42,837 nucleotides of DNA from Gammaproteobacteria bacterium (lineage in GTDB: Bacteria > Pseudomonadota > Gammaproteobacteria > Pseudomonadales > Pseudohongiellaceae): positions 1 to 42,837 of the forward strand of contig JABIPQ010000077.1 in NCBI GenBank assembly GCA_018698975.1, written 5' to 3'. The position numbers and the translations under genes are program-made. This document shows, one piece after another, positions 9,103 through 18,462 of the stretch. Each line of letters begins with the position of its first letter. Within the stretch, counting starts at the first letter, position 1. Under the pieces are notes generated by a model. That model made no database searches. It saw only the letters and a list, made by a program, of their open reading frames with translations, and was not told the DNA's origin.

Positions 9103-9657
9103 CTATTCCAGGTTTTGTATCCCTGAATCGCCAGTGAAGATCAGGGAGCGGGTTCCGGAATCATCATAAAGATTTAGGTAGTTGGTCATGTCTGGCCAGT
9201 AGTTGCGCAGCATTTCGTGGCGCACACTGGTGATGGTGGCAAGTGCTGCACAGGGCGCTTCCTGGTAGATGTATAAATACTCAGCGTCCAGTTCGGCGCC
9301 AATGAGTATCAGCGGAATTTTCTCACCCGTACTGTCCCAAAGCATAAAACTGTTGCTTAGCTCGACACTGATGCGAGCCTGGGCCTCGAGATTATCGAGT
9401 CCACCCTGGCTCTGTAGATGACTGCCTAATGTGTGTTCAACATCGTGGGCAAAAGTGCGGTGTACAATTTCAAGAAGCTCGGTGCGCTGGTTGCATTGAA
9501 TGGTGGTAAGCACGGTTTTTTGTCTGTGCGCCTGGGTACTGGCAGAGACCAACAACATGCTGAATAAGAGAGCGCCAGGAAAATGCAGGCGTCGTAAGGA
9601 ATATAACACTAACAAGCGCAGTCTGATTTTCTCGATGTCCAGGTAGCGTGAGATCAA
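9103..9657 (-). CDS. Exported DUF6702-like protein
   Basis: This 184-residue protein has an N-terminal hydrophobic segment (about 27-43, ending SASTQAH). The mature part begins HRQKTVLTTIQCNQRTELLEIVHRTFAHDVEHTLG, resembling the start of the DUF6702 family (exported, unknown function). That family is often encoded beside M1-type peptidases, as here. The alternative start near LHFPGAL is possible because the first 25 residues are unusually charged. The gene begins 20 bases after the stop of the metallopeptidase gene, so the two are probably one operon. It converges on recQ with an eight-base gap. Confidence 0.6.
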   Translation of the reverse strand: MISRYLDIEKIRLRLLVLYSLRRLHFPGALLFSMLLVSASTQAHRQKTVLTTIQCNQRTELLEIVHRTFAHDVEHTLGSHLQSQGGLDNLEAQARISVELSNSFMLWDSTGEKIPLILIGAELDAEYLYIYQEAPCAALATITSVRHEMLRNYWPDMTNYLNLYDDSGTRSLIFTGDSGIQNLE

Positions 9658-9677
9658 TTTCGCTCGCTTGTTTTAAT

Positions 9678-12167
9678 TTAGTCTTCGCTTGCTTCCAGCG
9701 GCAGGTCAGCTGAGCCTTCGGGGTCATCGCCGGTTTCGTCAGATTTCAGGTCCACCAGCATATCCGCCATCAGATCCCGCTGCTTGTTGTCACTTTTATA
9801 TAGTTCAATTCGAGAGCGCTGGATTTCCCGGGGCAGCTTGTTATTGGCTGTATCGGCATCGGCAATTTGTTGCGAAGGATCAACTTCCACAGAAGCAATT
9901 TCTTTGGTCGTGATTAGCGTATGGGTGACCGAATGAGAATCGTAGCGCCAGATTTCTGCAGGAATCATTTTGCTTTCACTGCTGCCATCAACATAGTCGA
10001 TCTGCAATGGAATGGGCATCACCAGTCCGCCGATGTTTTCGAAATCGAGAAAATAAATCAGTGAGCCATCGGCGATTGCCTTGTCGAGGACTTCTTTTTC
10101 CCAGTCTTCCAGGCCTTCAGTGAAACTAGTGTAATCATTTCGATCTTTATTGGAGACAGTGAACTCGTCGTTTTCATTATAGAAGTCGTTGAGCTCTGGA
10201 TAACGCTCAACGCGAGTTTCGATATCCTCATTGCGCACCTGGGTGAGTGATTCGGGGTCTTCATCGGCTTCCTCGCTGTCCAAAGGAAATTCGATTTCCG
10301 GATCCTGTGTGGAGACCTTGTACTCACGGACATCATTCAGGGCTATATCAACGTGATCGGTGGAGTAAAACCAGCCGCGGAAAAACCAGTCAAGATCGAC
10401 AGCGGAGGCGTCTTCGAGAGTGCGGAAAAAATCGCTGGGCGTTGGCCGTTTGAACATCCAGCGTTCGCTGTATTGTTTAAAGGCAAAATCAAATAGAGCG
10501 CGGCCCATGACGGTTTCGCGCAGGACAACCAATGCTGTTGCGGGTTTGGCATAGGCGTTATTGCCGAACTGAAGAATCGATTCCGAATTAGTCATGATCG
10601 GGACCTGATTCTCGGAGAGCATATAATCCACAATATTTTTAGGATCCCCGCGTCGTGACGGGTAGTCATCTTCCCACTCCCGTTCAGAAAGAAACTGCAG
10701 GAAGGTATTGAGCCCTTCATCCATCCAGGTCCATTGGCGTTCGTCAGAATTCACAGTCATCGGGAAGTAGATATGTCCAATCTCATGAATGACGACTGAG
10801 ATCAGCCCGTATTTGGCGCGGCGTGAATAAGTGCGTTCACCGGTGTCTTCATCTTCCACCGGACGATAACCATTAAAGGTAATCATCGGATATTCCATGC
10901 CGCCAGATTCCCAGGCATTAACCGAGATGGCGACCGGGTAGGGATAGTCGAAGGAAAATTTCGAATACACGTCCATGGTATGGGCTACCGAATGCGTGGA
11001 ATACTGTGACCATAGCGGCTCCGCTTCTGGCGGATAAAAGGACATGGCCAGGACTTCTTCATGCTCTGCACCTTCCTGTACATGGGTCAGGGCGTCCCAG
11101 ATATATTTGCGCGAACTGGCCCAGGCAAAGTCGCGTACATTTTCCGCTTCAAAGCGCCACGTCACCATGTCATCACTGCCTTCTGCCTGATTGGCTTCAG
11201 CTTCTTCGGGGGTGACAATGAACACGGGTGTATCTGATTCGCGCGCCTGATTCAGACGTTCGCGCTGCTCGGTTGTCAGGACCTGAGCCGGATTTTGCAG
11301 CACGCCGGTAGAGGCTACGATATGGTCTGCGGGTACGGTGAGTGAGACATCGAAATCACCAAATTCCAGGGTGAATTCGCCGCGGCCAATGAACTGCTTG
11401 TTCACCCAGCCATTGTAATCGGTATAGGCGGCTACCCTTGGGTACCATTGTGACAGGGCAAACTGGTAAGTATCCGTATTCGGGAAATGTTCATAACCAC
11501 CCCGTCCACCGGTTACCTCCTGAAACACGATGTTGTGTTCCCAGTCGATATCAAAAGTCACCGACTGACCATTGCGAAGAGGACTCTCCAGATCAATACG
11601 CATCATGGTGTCATTGATCGTGTAATCGAGGGCGGTGCCATTGCGCAAAGCAACACGCTGAATTTCAAAACCGTATTGTCTTTCGGCCGTATGTTGTTCC
11701 AGGCGCATACTGGCAAAAGAAATGCGGTCGCTACCAGTGCTGCCTGTTGTCTGGCCAATGGAGTCTTTACGGAAGCGATTCTGATCCAGCTGGATCCATA
11801 TAAAAGAGAGAGTATCAGGTGAATTATCGCTGTAAGTGATGCGCTCACTGGCGCTGATGCGTTTGTTGTTTTCATCGAGAGTGGCGTCAATTACATAATC
11901 AGCCTGCTGCTGCCAATAGTCATTACCCGGTGCGCCTGAGGCGGTGCGGTAGGTGTTGGGGGTTGGCAGAATCTCGTCCAGCTGACGGAAAACGTCTTCA
12001 AACGAACCTTTCGTCTGTTTGGTCTGGCTAAATGATGTGGGTGCGAACAAGGCGATACACAGCATTGGAATGATTGTTACAGCAGTTCTGAAAGCAGGCT
12101 TAATAGTGAAAGCTGAAGCAATGATTGGCTTGGCCGGTTTCTTGCCTTGGTTTAGCTTGTCTATCAT
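9678..12167 (-). CDS. Exported M1-family (gluzincin) metallopeptidase
   Basis: The 829-residue product resembles M1 aminopeptidases. It has the exopeptidase-like motif GGMEYP (about 422-427), the zinc motif HEIGH (461-465) and the third zinc ligand Glu in WMDEGLN (484). The N-terminal beta sandwich precedes the catalytic domain, and the C-terminal part is acidic. The uncleaved N-terminus is basic and is followed by a hydrophobic signal (FRTAVTIIPMLCIALFAPTSFSQ). ATG 12167 was chosen because CAGGGA lies seven bases upstream; the longer frame from 12230 has no ribosome-binding site. The acidic C-terminal tail (EDPEGSADLPLEASED) is odd for this family. It likely degrades peptides in the periplasm. 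The downstream DUF6702-like gene is a typical companion. Confidence 0.9.
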   Translation of the reverse strand: MIDKLNQGKKPAKPIIASAFTIKPAFRTAVTIIPMLCIALFAPTSFSQTKQTKGSFEDVFRQLDEILPTPNTYRTASGAPGNDYWQQQADYVIDATLDENNKRISASERITYSDNSPDTLSFIWIQLDQNRFRKDSIGQTTGSTGSDRISFASMRLEQHTAERQYGFEIQRVALRNGTALDYTINDTMMRIDLESPLRNGQSVTFDIDWEHNIVFQEVTGGRGGYEHFPNTDTYQFALSQWYPRVAAYTDYNGWVNKQFIGRGEFTLEFGDFDVSLTVPADHIVASTGVLQNPAQVLTTEQRERLNQARESDTPVFIVTPEEAEANQAEGSDDMVTWRFEAENVRDFAWASSRKYIWDALTHVQEGAEHEEVLAMSFYPPEAEPLWSQYSTHSVAHTMDVYSKFSFDYPYPVAISVNAWESGGMEYPMITFNGYRPVEDEDTGERTYSRRAKYGLISVVIHEIGHIYFPMTVNSDERQWTWMDEGLNTFLQFLSEREWEDDYPSRRGDPKNIVDYMLSENQVPIMTNSESILQFGNNAYAKPATALVVLRETVMGRALFDFAFKQYSERWMFKRPTPSDFFRTLEDASAVDLDWFFRGWFYSTDHVDIALNDVREYKVSTQDPEIEFPLDSEEADEDPESLTQVRNEDIETRVERYPELNDFYNENDEFTVSNKDRNDYTSFTEGLEDWEKEVLDKAIADGSLIYFLDFENIGGLVMPIPLQIDYVDGSSESKMIPAEIWRYDSHSVTHTLITTKEIASVEVDPSQQIADADTANNKLPREIQRSRIELYKSDNKQRDLMADMLVDLKSDETGDDPEGSADLPLEASED

Positions 12168-12321
12168 ATGTAAATCCCTGATCAGCAATTGGGGCAGGCA
12201 GTAACTGTAGCGCTGTCTGTGAATTGACATTGATTATAACGACTAAAGAAGGTCTAGAGTATATTGACCCGGAAAATAGGGGAATAAATGACTGGTTGAA
12301 CTATTAGACTCGACATTCAAG

Positions 12322-12353
12322 GAAATAAAAGGGGCTGTTTCTGGCAACAGCCC
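12322..12353 (-). terminator. Rho-independent terminator of the aldo/keto reductase gene
   Basis: Read on the minus strand, GGGCTGTT (12353-12346) pairs perfectly with AACAGCCC (12339-12332) across a six-base loop and is followed by CTTTTATTT. It lies 33 bases beyond the stop codon of the aldo/keto reductase gene. Confidence 0.85.
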
Positions 12354-12385
12354 GATCCAGATGTAAGATTTTCCAGTCCCGAGAT

Positions 12386-13405
12386 TTAACCCATTGGGTA
12401 TAAATATTCTTGATGCACAGCATCACATTGCTTGAGGGTGTCATTACTGAGTATGACATCAAGCGCCGCCAGGGAGTCGTCAAGTTGGGCGGCCGAGCGG
12501 GCGCCAATGATGGTCGATGCAACGTAGTCAAACTGCATGCTCCAGGCGGTAGCAAGGGTGACCGGGGAAATACCGGCTTCGGCAGCAATTTCCATATAGC
12601 GAGCGCTGGAGGCAAGGGTTCCGGCATTTACGAAGCGCTCTGCCATGGCGCGCTGACGCGGATCATCAGCAGTAAGATATCCTGAAAAACGCGCGTTATC
12701 CGGAATCTGGTCATCATTATATTTGCCGCTGAGCACACCACCGCCGATGGGAGAGTATGGCAGCAGAGAGACATTTTCACGACGACAGATATTGGCTAGC
12801 TCGTCCTGGAAGCGGCGGTTGAGCAGAGAAAAATTATTCTGAATGGACTGGAAGCGCGCAAGGCCTTCGTAGTCTGCAATGGTATTACTCTTGGTCAGTC
12901 CGTAGGCATTTTCATTGGAGGTACCCAGATAGCGTACCTTGCCAGCCTGAACCAGGCGATCCAGCGCCTCCATGGTCTCGGACATTGGTGTGATCGGATC
13001 AGGCCAGTGAATCTGGTAGAGATCAATGTAATCGACATTCAGTCGGCGCAAACTTCCTTCTATGGCGGTTTCTATATGATGGCGATCCAGTGCAGTCAGG
13101 CCGTGTCGTACAACGGGTACCATCCAGCCGGAAGCAGCACCGCTTACCTTGGTGGCAATGATCAGGGAGTCTCTGGGTTTGTCCTGTAGCCATTCTCCAA
13201 AAATTTCTTCTGTCAGACCTATGGTGCTGGCATCAGGAGGAACCGGATAAATTTCTGCCGTATCAAAGAAGTTGATACCGCGTTCATAGCTTTTATCCAG
13301 AATACGAAAGGCTTCTGCCTTGTTGCTCCAACTGCCAAAACTCATGGTGCCCATACAGATGGGACTGACACGTAAACCACTTTTACCTATATAACGATAT
13401 TCCAT
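12386..13405 (-). CDS. Aldo/keto reductase
   Basis: This 339-residue NADPH-dependent oxidoreductase has a TIM-barrel fold. The AKR catalytic tetrad is present: D48 and Y53 in FFDTAEIYP, K86 in IIATKVSG and H133 in LYQIHWPD. SLLPYSPIGGGVLSGKY and STIIGARSAAQLDDSLAA match the barrel C-terminus that binds NADPH. Overall it resembles the Tas/YajO-like group (MEYRYIGKSGLRVSPICMGTM). The physiological substrate is not apparent; carbonyl or aldehyde reduction is assumed. It is a single gene with its own terminator, facing away from the CBM9-like gene at 13573. Confidence 0.93.
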   Translation of the reverse strand: MEYRYIGKSGLRVSPICMGTMSFGSWSNKAEAFRILDKSYERGINFFDTAEIYPVPPDASTIGLTEEIFGEWLQDKPRDSLIIATKVSGAASGWMVPVVRHGLTALDRHHIETAIEGSLRRLNVDYIDLYQIHWPDPITPMSETMEALDRLVQAGKVRYLGTSNENAYGLTKSNTIADYEGLARFQSIQNNFSLLNRRFQDELANICRRENVSLLPYSPIGGGVLSGKYNDDQIPDNARFSGYLTADDPRQRAMAERFVNAGTLASSARYMEIAAEAGISPVTLATAWSMQFDYVASTIIGARSAAQLDDSLAALDVILSNDTLKQCDAVHQEYLYPMG

Positions 13406-13572
13406 TGCTTCTCTCTGTTGATGTTCTGGATCGATAAACTATTGGAGCGATACTGGTACAGATCAAGTTTGATATTGATTCATGTCCTGTCTTATTGGAT
13501 TTTAACAGGCTATTGGAATCAATCCTGTGTTAATGTTCAATGGAGCAATAAAGCTGAATACACTGAAGCGGG

Positions 13573-14379
13573 ATGAATAAAATAAAAATCGCCAGGCTAA
13601 AATATTGTTTATCAATAATCCTAAATTCTGATGTCGTTCGGGTTTTGATTTTTTTGGCGGTCCAGATTAGCCTGCCTTATCCAGTAGTCGCAGCCTCCAA
13701 CGATAAAGCCGAATTTCCTGAGATTAATATGAGCCTCCCTTCACTATCACTTGATGTTTTATCTACAGGCACGCTTGCCAAGGTGGAAACCAGTCAGTTT
13801 TTTCTGACCACTACTGGCGCACAAGTAACAGAATTTCCCGTGCATGTTGCGCTGGGTTTTGATGAAAAAAATCAGGAATTGATGGTCGAGTTCGAATTCT
13901 TGAACGATCAATATCTTGAGCAAAATAATTACGTCGATGACAATTCAGCGATGTGGAATCAGGAAGTGTTTGAGATGTTTATCTCATCAGGTGCTGACAC
14001 GCCAGAGCGTTATATGGAAGTGCAGTTGAACCCTAACGGCGCCTTGTTTAGCGCATGGGTCATTAATCCTAATGGGATTGGTACTAAAAATACTATCGAC
14101 TTCTTTGATGGTCATGGCGCTGGAATAAAAGCGTCTGTGGTGAAAGAGCAAAACGCATGGAGTGGAAAGATTCTGCTTCCGTTGTCAATTTTCGAGACTA
14201 TGCGGGGTGAATATCGACTCAACATGTTTCGTATTGCTTCTTTGCAGCCCCATGATAAATCAACGCAATGGGGTTGTACTGCGACATCCTGTGCCTTTCT
14301 TGCCTGGAGTCCGACCTTCAGTGGTGCCACGCCTGCGTTTCATATTCCCGAATATTTCGGTCACTTATATCTGAAATAG
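13573..14379 (+). CDS. Exported protein with carbohydrate-binding family 9-like (DOMON-type) domain
   Basis: The 268-residue product has a signal-like segment (about residues 22-41, PVVAAS). The mature part has the sequence pattern of CBM9-like domains: LMVEFEFLND, MWNQEVFEMFIS, RYMEVQLNPNGALFSAWVINPNG, WSGKILLPLSIF and YRLNMFRIA. These beta-sandwich domains bind sugars or appear as accessory domains in exported enzymes; no catalytic domain accompanies it here. The ATG is preceded by GAAGCGGG. It is convergent with the ankyrin gene and apparently monocistronic. Confidence 0.75.
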   Translation: MNKIKIARLKYCLSIILNSDVVRVLIFLAVQISLPYPVVAASNDKAEFPEINMSLPSLSLDVLSTGTLAKVETSQFFLTTTGAQVTEFPVHVALGFDEKNQELMVEFEFLNDQYLEQNNYVDDNSAMWNQEVFEMFISSGADTPERYMEVQLNPNGALFSAWVINPNGIGTKNTIDFFDGHGAGIKASVVKEQNAWSGKILLPLSIFETMRGEYRLNMFRIASLQPHDKSTQWGCTATSCAFLAWSPTFSGATPAFHIPEYFGHLYLK

Positions 14380-14404
14380 TGCTTGTCGCGTACTGCTTTT
14401 AATT

Positions 14405-15988
14405 TTACTCGGAATCTGCCAATACAGTACCCAGTAGTGCAACTATTGCGTCACGGTCACCAGTATCAAACCTGGCACGTCCACCCGGACCGCTTATCAC
14501 TGGGGCAAGGGCTTCATCAAGAGCTGTTTGACCTTCTGCATCAACAATTGAGGGATCGGCGCCGCGTTCAAGCAAGTGTGCAACTACCTTTTCCCATCCC
14601 AATTCGGCGGCGTTGTGGAGTGCCGTGCGGCCTTCGTTGTCGCGACCCTGGATATAGGTGTCGAGCTGGGAGGTGAAATTGTAACTGCCGGTAACCTGGG
14701 CATTAATATCTGCGCCGGCATCGAGTAACAGGTCGATTGTTTTTATAGCACGTTCCTGGATGCCTTCCAGGTCGCCACCGGGTCCACGCCCGTTGCCACT
14801 CATCCCTGTCGCAGACATAAGTGGTGTAATTTTGAATACGTTATGCAGATCCACTTCTGCACCATGGCTCAGCAGCGCTTCAATCGCCTCATGGTCATGG
14901 CTCATTGTTGCCACCATCAGTGCACCGGTACCACCACGCATGTCATAGTCAGCAAAGCGACCGCGGCCCGGGCCATTGGGACGCATGCGCGTCAACTGAT
15001 GGTTGACGTCAACACCCATGTCAAGCAGCCGGTTGGCTACATCCATGGCGGTGTACTTTTTCTCGATAGCAGTCAGGGGATTGAACGAGTCACCAAAACC
15101 ACCAAAGCTTCTTGGTGAGAAGGAGTTCATATCTATGGCAAGATACAGCGGTGTGCGGCCATTCATATCCCACACGTCAACGCGAGCACCCTGGTCAATC
15201 AGGAACATGGCAATGTCGAAGCTTTTATTGTCTAGTGCATTGATTAAAGGGGTGACGCCATCAGGGTTGGGCTGATCAATGTCAGCGCCTGCTTCAACAA
15301 TAGCAACCGCACAGCGATAACAGCTGGAGCGAGCAGCATAGAGCAGGGCAGTGAGTCCGCCGGTAGGACGGAACTGTGCGCGTGGTTCGGAAGTCATCTG
15401 CCGGGGCCAGTCATCATGGACGGCTTTCACAGTGACATCCGCGCCATGCTCAATCAGTAACTCGACTATATCAGGATGGTTTTCTGCAGAGGCCCACATG
15501 AGTGCGTTCTGGCCGCGAAAGCTTTCTATCGCATTCACATCCGCGCCGGCATCAATCAGCATGGTGGCTATTTCCAGAGAGCCTATATTGGATGCCAACA
15601 TAAGTGCTGTTTGATTGTCCTGGTTGGGAGAATCGGGATCAGCGCCCGCGCCAAGTAGTAATCGCACTAATTCGACATCACCCAGTTTGACGGCTTCCGT
15701 CAGCGGGCTGGAACCAAAACTGTTGGTAGTGTCAGCTTTGGCGCCTGCATCCAGAAGCGCTTTGACCAGTACGTGATCCACGCTATAGCTTGCCCAGTGC
15801 AGAGCAGTAGAACCATCGGCTTGAGTTGCATTGATGTCAGAAGATGAGATCGCAGCCAGCGCGGCATCATGCTGACCATCGCGAATAAGATCAATCAGCG
15901 ACGATTGCGCAAAAGAAGTATTTGCCAGGAAACAAAGCAATACAGCCACGCAAATTCTGCTGGATTTTTGTAATGATAGATTCGCCAT
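14405..15988 (-). CDS. Exported ankyrin-repeat protein
   Basis: The 527-residue protein begins with a signal peptide (RICVAVLLCFLANTSFAQ) and then contains about ten ankyrin repeats, for example DGSTALHWASYSVDHVLVKALLDAGA and EGRTALHNAAELGWEKVVAHLLERGADP. Two longer loops rich in Pro, Gly and Arg (MRPNGPGRGRFADYD and GNGRGPGGDLEG) interrupt the array. ATG 15988 was chosen because GGGAA lies nine bases upstream and the frame upstream overlaps the preceding gene. It is the last gene of the DUF1592-DUF1552-MBL operon, 32 bases after the MBL gene. A scaffold role for the exported products of this operon is inferred. Confidence 0.9.
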   Translation of the reverse strand: MANLSLQKSSRICVAVLLCFLANTSFAQSSLIDLIRDGQHDAALAAISSSDINATQADGSTALHWASYSVDHVLVKALLDAGAKADTTNSFGSSPLTEAVKLGDVELVRLLLGAGADPDSPNQDNQTALMLASNIGSLEIATMLIDAGADVNAIESFRGQNALMWASAENHPDIVELLIEHGADVTVKAVHDDWPRQMTSEPRAQFRPTGGLTALLYAARSSCYRCAVAIVEAGADIDQPNPDGVTPLINALDNKSFDIAMFLIDQGARVDVWDMNGRTPLYLAIDMNSFSPRSFGGFGDSFNPLTAIEKKYTAMDVANRLLDMGVDVNHQLTRMRPNGPGRGRFADYDMRGGTGALMVATMSHDHEAIEALLSHGAEVDLHNVFKITPLMSATGMSGNGRGPGGDLEGIQERAIKTIDLLLDAGADINAQVTGSYNFTSQLDTYIQGRDNEGRTALHNAAELGWEKVVAHLLERGADPSIVDAEGQTALDEALAPVISGPGGRARFDTGDRDAIVALLGTVLADSE

Positions 15989-16020
15989 GTTCAGAATTCC
16001 CAAGAAAAGTATACTTATCA

Positions 16021-16992
16021 TTAAACAACGTTGCCGCCAAAATTGGTGTAGTGAGCCCACAGACCTTTTGCCACGTCGTAGAGGAAGCGGTAAGGGTCTT
16101 CAAATTTACGATCAATTTCATCCATCACACCGGCGTCGAGAACATCCTGCGCGCTGCGACCATTGTTAACCAGCGTTGAGCAGCGCTCCCATAAATGCCA
16201 CATCATGTCGCGCTCGGCCTGAAAATCGACCAGTGACATGACCGGGCCATAGGCTGGAATGAAACGAGTGTCAGCATTGGCCATCTTGAGTAAATTATCC
16301 ATTGCATCAACACGACCACCGAGCCAGCCGCCTGCGTACCAGTCGAGCTCAGGATCCCGTATGGGTGAGGCAACATCGCCGACAGCTAATATATTGGCAT
16401 TACGCAGAAACGCATAGGCATCACCACGGGTATGTGCTTCCAGCAGGTAACCGATTTCAATTGTCTCATTACCTGCGCTTATCTCTTCAATGTGGCGGAA
16501 GGTGTGAGTAGGGCGTCCAGCAACAGGAAGCGCTGCAACCCAGCGGTCTTCTGCCGGAATGTAATAATCCGAAGACAGCCATTGGCGGGTAATCTCATGG
16601 GCATGAATTGCCGCACCGGCTTCACCGAACAAGGCGTTGCCGCCGGATTGATCAGCGTGATAATGGGTGTTTATTAAAGTATGCACACGAGCGCCACCAA
16701 GGTCTTCCTGAATAGAAAGCGCCACCGAAGGGGCCAGTGCGGCTGAACCGCTGTCGATCAGTACAAGGCCATTTTCTTCGGTAGATAGTGCGAGAACATT
16801 CCCGGGCGCAGCGCTAATGAGGCTGACTGTATCGCTAAGCGCCACAGTGGGAAGGCGGGTTGGTGTCGGTGTGACTGGTGTCTCTTGCTGAACTTCTTGC
16901 TCACTTGAGCAAGCGGTCAGACCGCCGAGCAAGGGCGCTGAGGCGATGCCGAGGCCAGCCTTCAAAATATTCCTACGTTCGTTCTTCTTCAT
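16021..16992 (-). CDS. Metallo-beta-lactamase-fold lipoprotein with incomplete metal site
   Basis: The 323-residue protein has an N-terminus with ERRNILKAG and a lipobox LTAC (C28), so it is probably a Tat- or Sec-exported lipoprotein. The MBL core shows HYHADQ (110-115), LEAHTRGD (H187), AVGDVASP (D206) and IPAYGPV. In canonical hydrolases the second metal site uses the His of HxHxDH and the His of PGHG. Here these are Q115 and Y248, so one of the two usual zinc sites looks altered. The fold is clear; the activity is not. It is third in the four-gene operon, 47 bases after DUF1552. The intercistronic inverted repeat at 17013-17033 lies just before it. Confidence 0.88.
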   Translation of the reverse strand: MKKNERRNILKAGLGIASAPLLGGLTACSSEQEVQQETPVTPTPTRLPTVALSDTVSLISAAPGNVLALSTEENGLVLIDSGSAALAPSVALSIQEDLGGARVHTLINTHYHADQSGGNALFGEAGAAIHAHEITRQWLSSDYYIPAEDRWVAALPVAGRPTHTFRHIEEISAGNETIEIGYLLEAHTRGDAYAFLRNANILAVGDVASPIRDPELDWYAGGWLGGRVDAMDNLLKMANADTRFIPAYGPVMSLVDFQAERDMMWHLWERCSTLVNNGRSAQDVLDAGVMDEIDRKFEDPYRFLYDVAKGLWAHYTNFGGNVV

Positions 16993-17012
16993 AAACTGCC
17001 TGTAGTTAAATT

Positions 17013-17033
17013 CGACTCTAAATTAAAGAGTCG
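17013..17033 (-). other. Intercistronic inverted repeat between DUF1552 and MBL genes
   Basis: CGACTCT (17013-17019) and AGAGTCG (17027-17033) pair over a seven-base AT loop. No U-run follows on the minus strand, so it is not a convincing terminator. It could stabilise the mRNA or tune expression of the downstream genes. Role uncertain. Confidence 0.35.
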
Positions 17034-17039
17034 GGACAA

Positions 17040-18380
17040 TTAAACCTCGGAGATGATGCCTGTGCTATTGCCAAAGCTTTCCTGTGGAATGCCGAGCCTG
17101 TCCAGTATGGTCAGGTGTACATTGGCCAGGGGGGTGCGCTCAGGCAGGATTATATTCTGGCCACCTTGCATTGCGCCGCTGGCTCCGCCCACCAGGATTT
17201 CCGGCAGAGGATAATTGTCATGCTGGTTACTGTTGCCCATGTTTGAGCCATACAGGAACATTGAATGGTCAAGAATACTGCCATCACCATCGGGCGTATC
17301 GGCAAGTTTCTGAACGAAGCGTGCAAAATGATCCATATGATAACGCTGTATACGGGTCAGATCGGCTATTCGCGCAGGGTCATTGGTGTGATGGCTGGTG
17401 GGATGGAAGCCGCCTGCCACATCAACCTGCTCATAGGTACGGTCGGTGCCTTCAGCGGCCATCACCAGTGTTGCGATACGAGTAAGATCTGCCTGATATG
17501 CCAGTGCGATCAGATCGAACATCATCTTGATCTGCTCATCGAAATCTTCGAACTGGCCCACCGGGGCGGCAGGAACATCCACACCTGTCATGTCGCGTTC
17601 ACCGGCGAGCTGCACACGTCGCTCGATTTCCCGGACGGTATCCAGGTAATCTGACAATAAGGCTCTGTCACCAGGGCCGAGGTCTTTGCGCAATGCTTGC
17701 GTGCGATCGGCAATCATGTCCAGAATACTGCTGTTCTTTCTTAGTATCGCTTCACGTTCTGCTTCTGTGTCATAAGGCCCCATCAACTGGATAAATACCT
17801 TGCGAGGATTGAACTCCATGGGCAGTGGCTTGTTGGGTGCGGAAAAAGAGGTGGTTACAGCATAGAAGCCCCCGTTACCGGCAGCGACCTGAATAGTCGT
17901 CTCAGTGGCCAGTTCCAGAGAGGGTAGCGCAGTTTCCTGTCCTAACTGCTGGGCGATCACCTGGTCCAGCGTAGTAGCCAGTTCTGGTGTAGATCCTGTT
18001 CCCGGACGCACACAGGAAAGCCAGGTGGCCGGATTGAGTGTATGTACCGAGCCGCCTGCAGCGGTATTTTCAATATTTTCAAAAGTGGTGAGGTATTGTT
18101 TAAGTGGATCCATTGGTTCAAGAATGTGACCCAGCTGGAAATTATCCCCGGAGCCGCTGGAGGTCCAGGCATCCACTTCTTTGCCAAAGGGTGTGTTGTT
18201 CATAATCGTGCCATGGGGCAGATAGAAAAACCCGGCACGTTTTTTAGGCATGGCTTCAACCTGGGCAAGCGCGGTGCCCGCCGGTACCATGGCATCCAGA
18301 AATGGCAGGCCCAGGCCTACTGCGCCACTGCGCAGAAGTGTGCGTCGTGATAAATGCTTTTTAGTCAGGAATGTAGCCAT
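17040..18380 (-). CDS. DUF1552 family exported protein
   Basis: The 446-residue protein starts with a Tat-like signal (SRRTLLRSGAVGLGLPFLDAM). It has DUF1552 hallmarks: RAGFFYLPHGTIMNN, GSVHTLNPATWLSCVRP, FDEQIKMMFDLIALAYQADLTRIATLVMA, GGFHPTSHHTNDPA and FLYGSNMGNSNQHDNYPLPEILVGG. The C-terminus has the alkaline-phosphatase-like look of related planctomycete sulfatase-like families. The gene lies 52 bases after the DUF1592 cytochrome. These two families are almost always adjacent in genomes, although their reaction is unknown. Tat export suggests that a cofactor or fold is acquired in the cytoplasm. Confidence 0.92.
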   Translation of the reverse strand: MATFLTKKHLSRRTLLRSGAVGLGLPFLDAMVPAGTALAQVEAMPKKRAGFFYLPHGTIMNNTPFGKEVDAWTSSGSGDNFQLGHILEPMDPLKQYLTTFENIENTAAGGSVHTLNPATWLSCVRPGTGSTPELATTLDQVIAQQLGQETALPSLELATETTIQVAAGNGGFYAVTTSFSAPNKPLPMEFNPRKVFIQLMGPYDTEAEREAILRKNSSILDMIADRTQALRKDLGPGDRALLSDYLDTVREIERRVQLAGERDMTGVDVPAAPVGQFEDFDEQIKMMFDLIALAYQADLTRIATLVMAAEGTDRTYEQVDVAGGFHPTSHHTNDPARIADLTRIQRYHMDHFARFVQKLADTPDGDGSILDHSMFLYGSNMGNSNQHDNYPLPEILVGGASGAMQGGQNIILPERTPLANVHLTILDRLGIPQESFGNSTGIISEV

Positions 18381-18399
18381 AGTCTTTTACCCTTTATTG

Positions 18400-18462
18400 G
18401 AAATTGGGGTCAGAACCCTATTTCCTATATTCTCATTGAAATTGTGTTCTGACCCCAATTTC
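18400..18462. repeat. REPIN-like palindrome of the RAYT-linked family
   Basis: Two 17-base arms (18400-18416 and 18446-18462) are perfect reverse complements, separated by 29 bases. Each contains GGGGTCAGAAC, the core found flanking the RAYT gene. This is the arrangement of a REPIN, two inverted REPs with a short spacer. The right arm lies inside the end of the DUF1592 coding sequence. Confidence 0.85.

Noticed and set aside
17013-17033. Terminator between DUF1552 and MBL
   Set aside because: No U-tract follows on the minus strand; the genes appear co-transcribed, so it is listed only as an inverted repeat.
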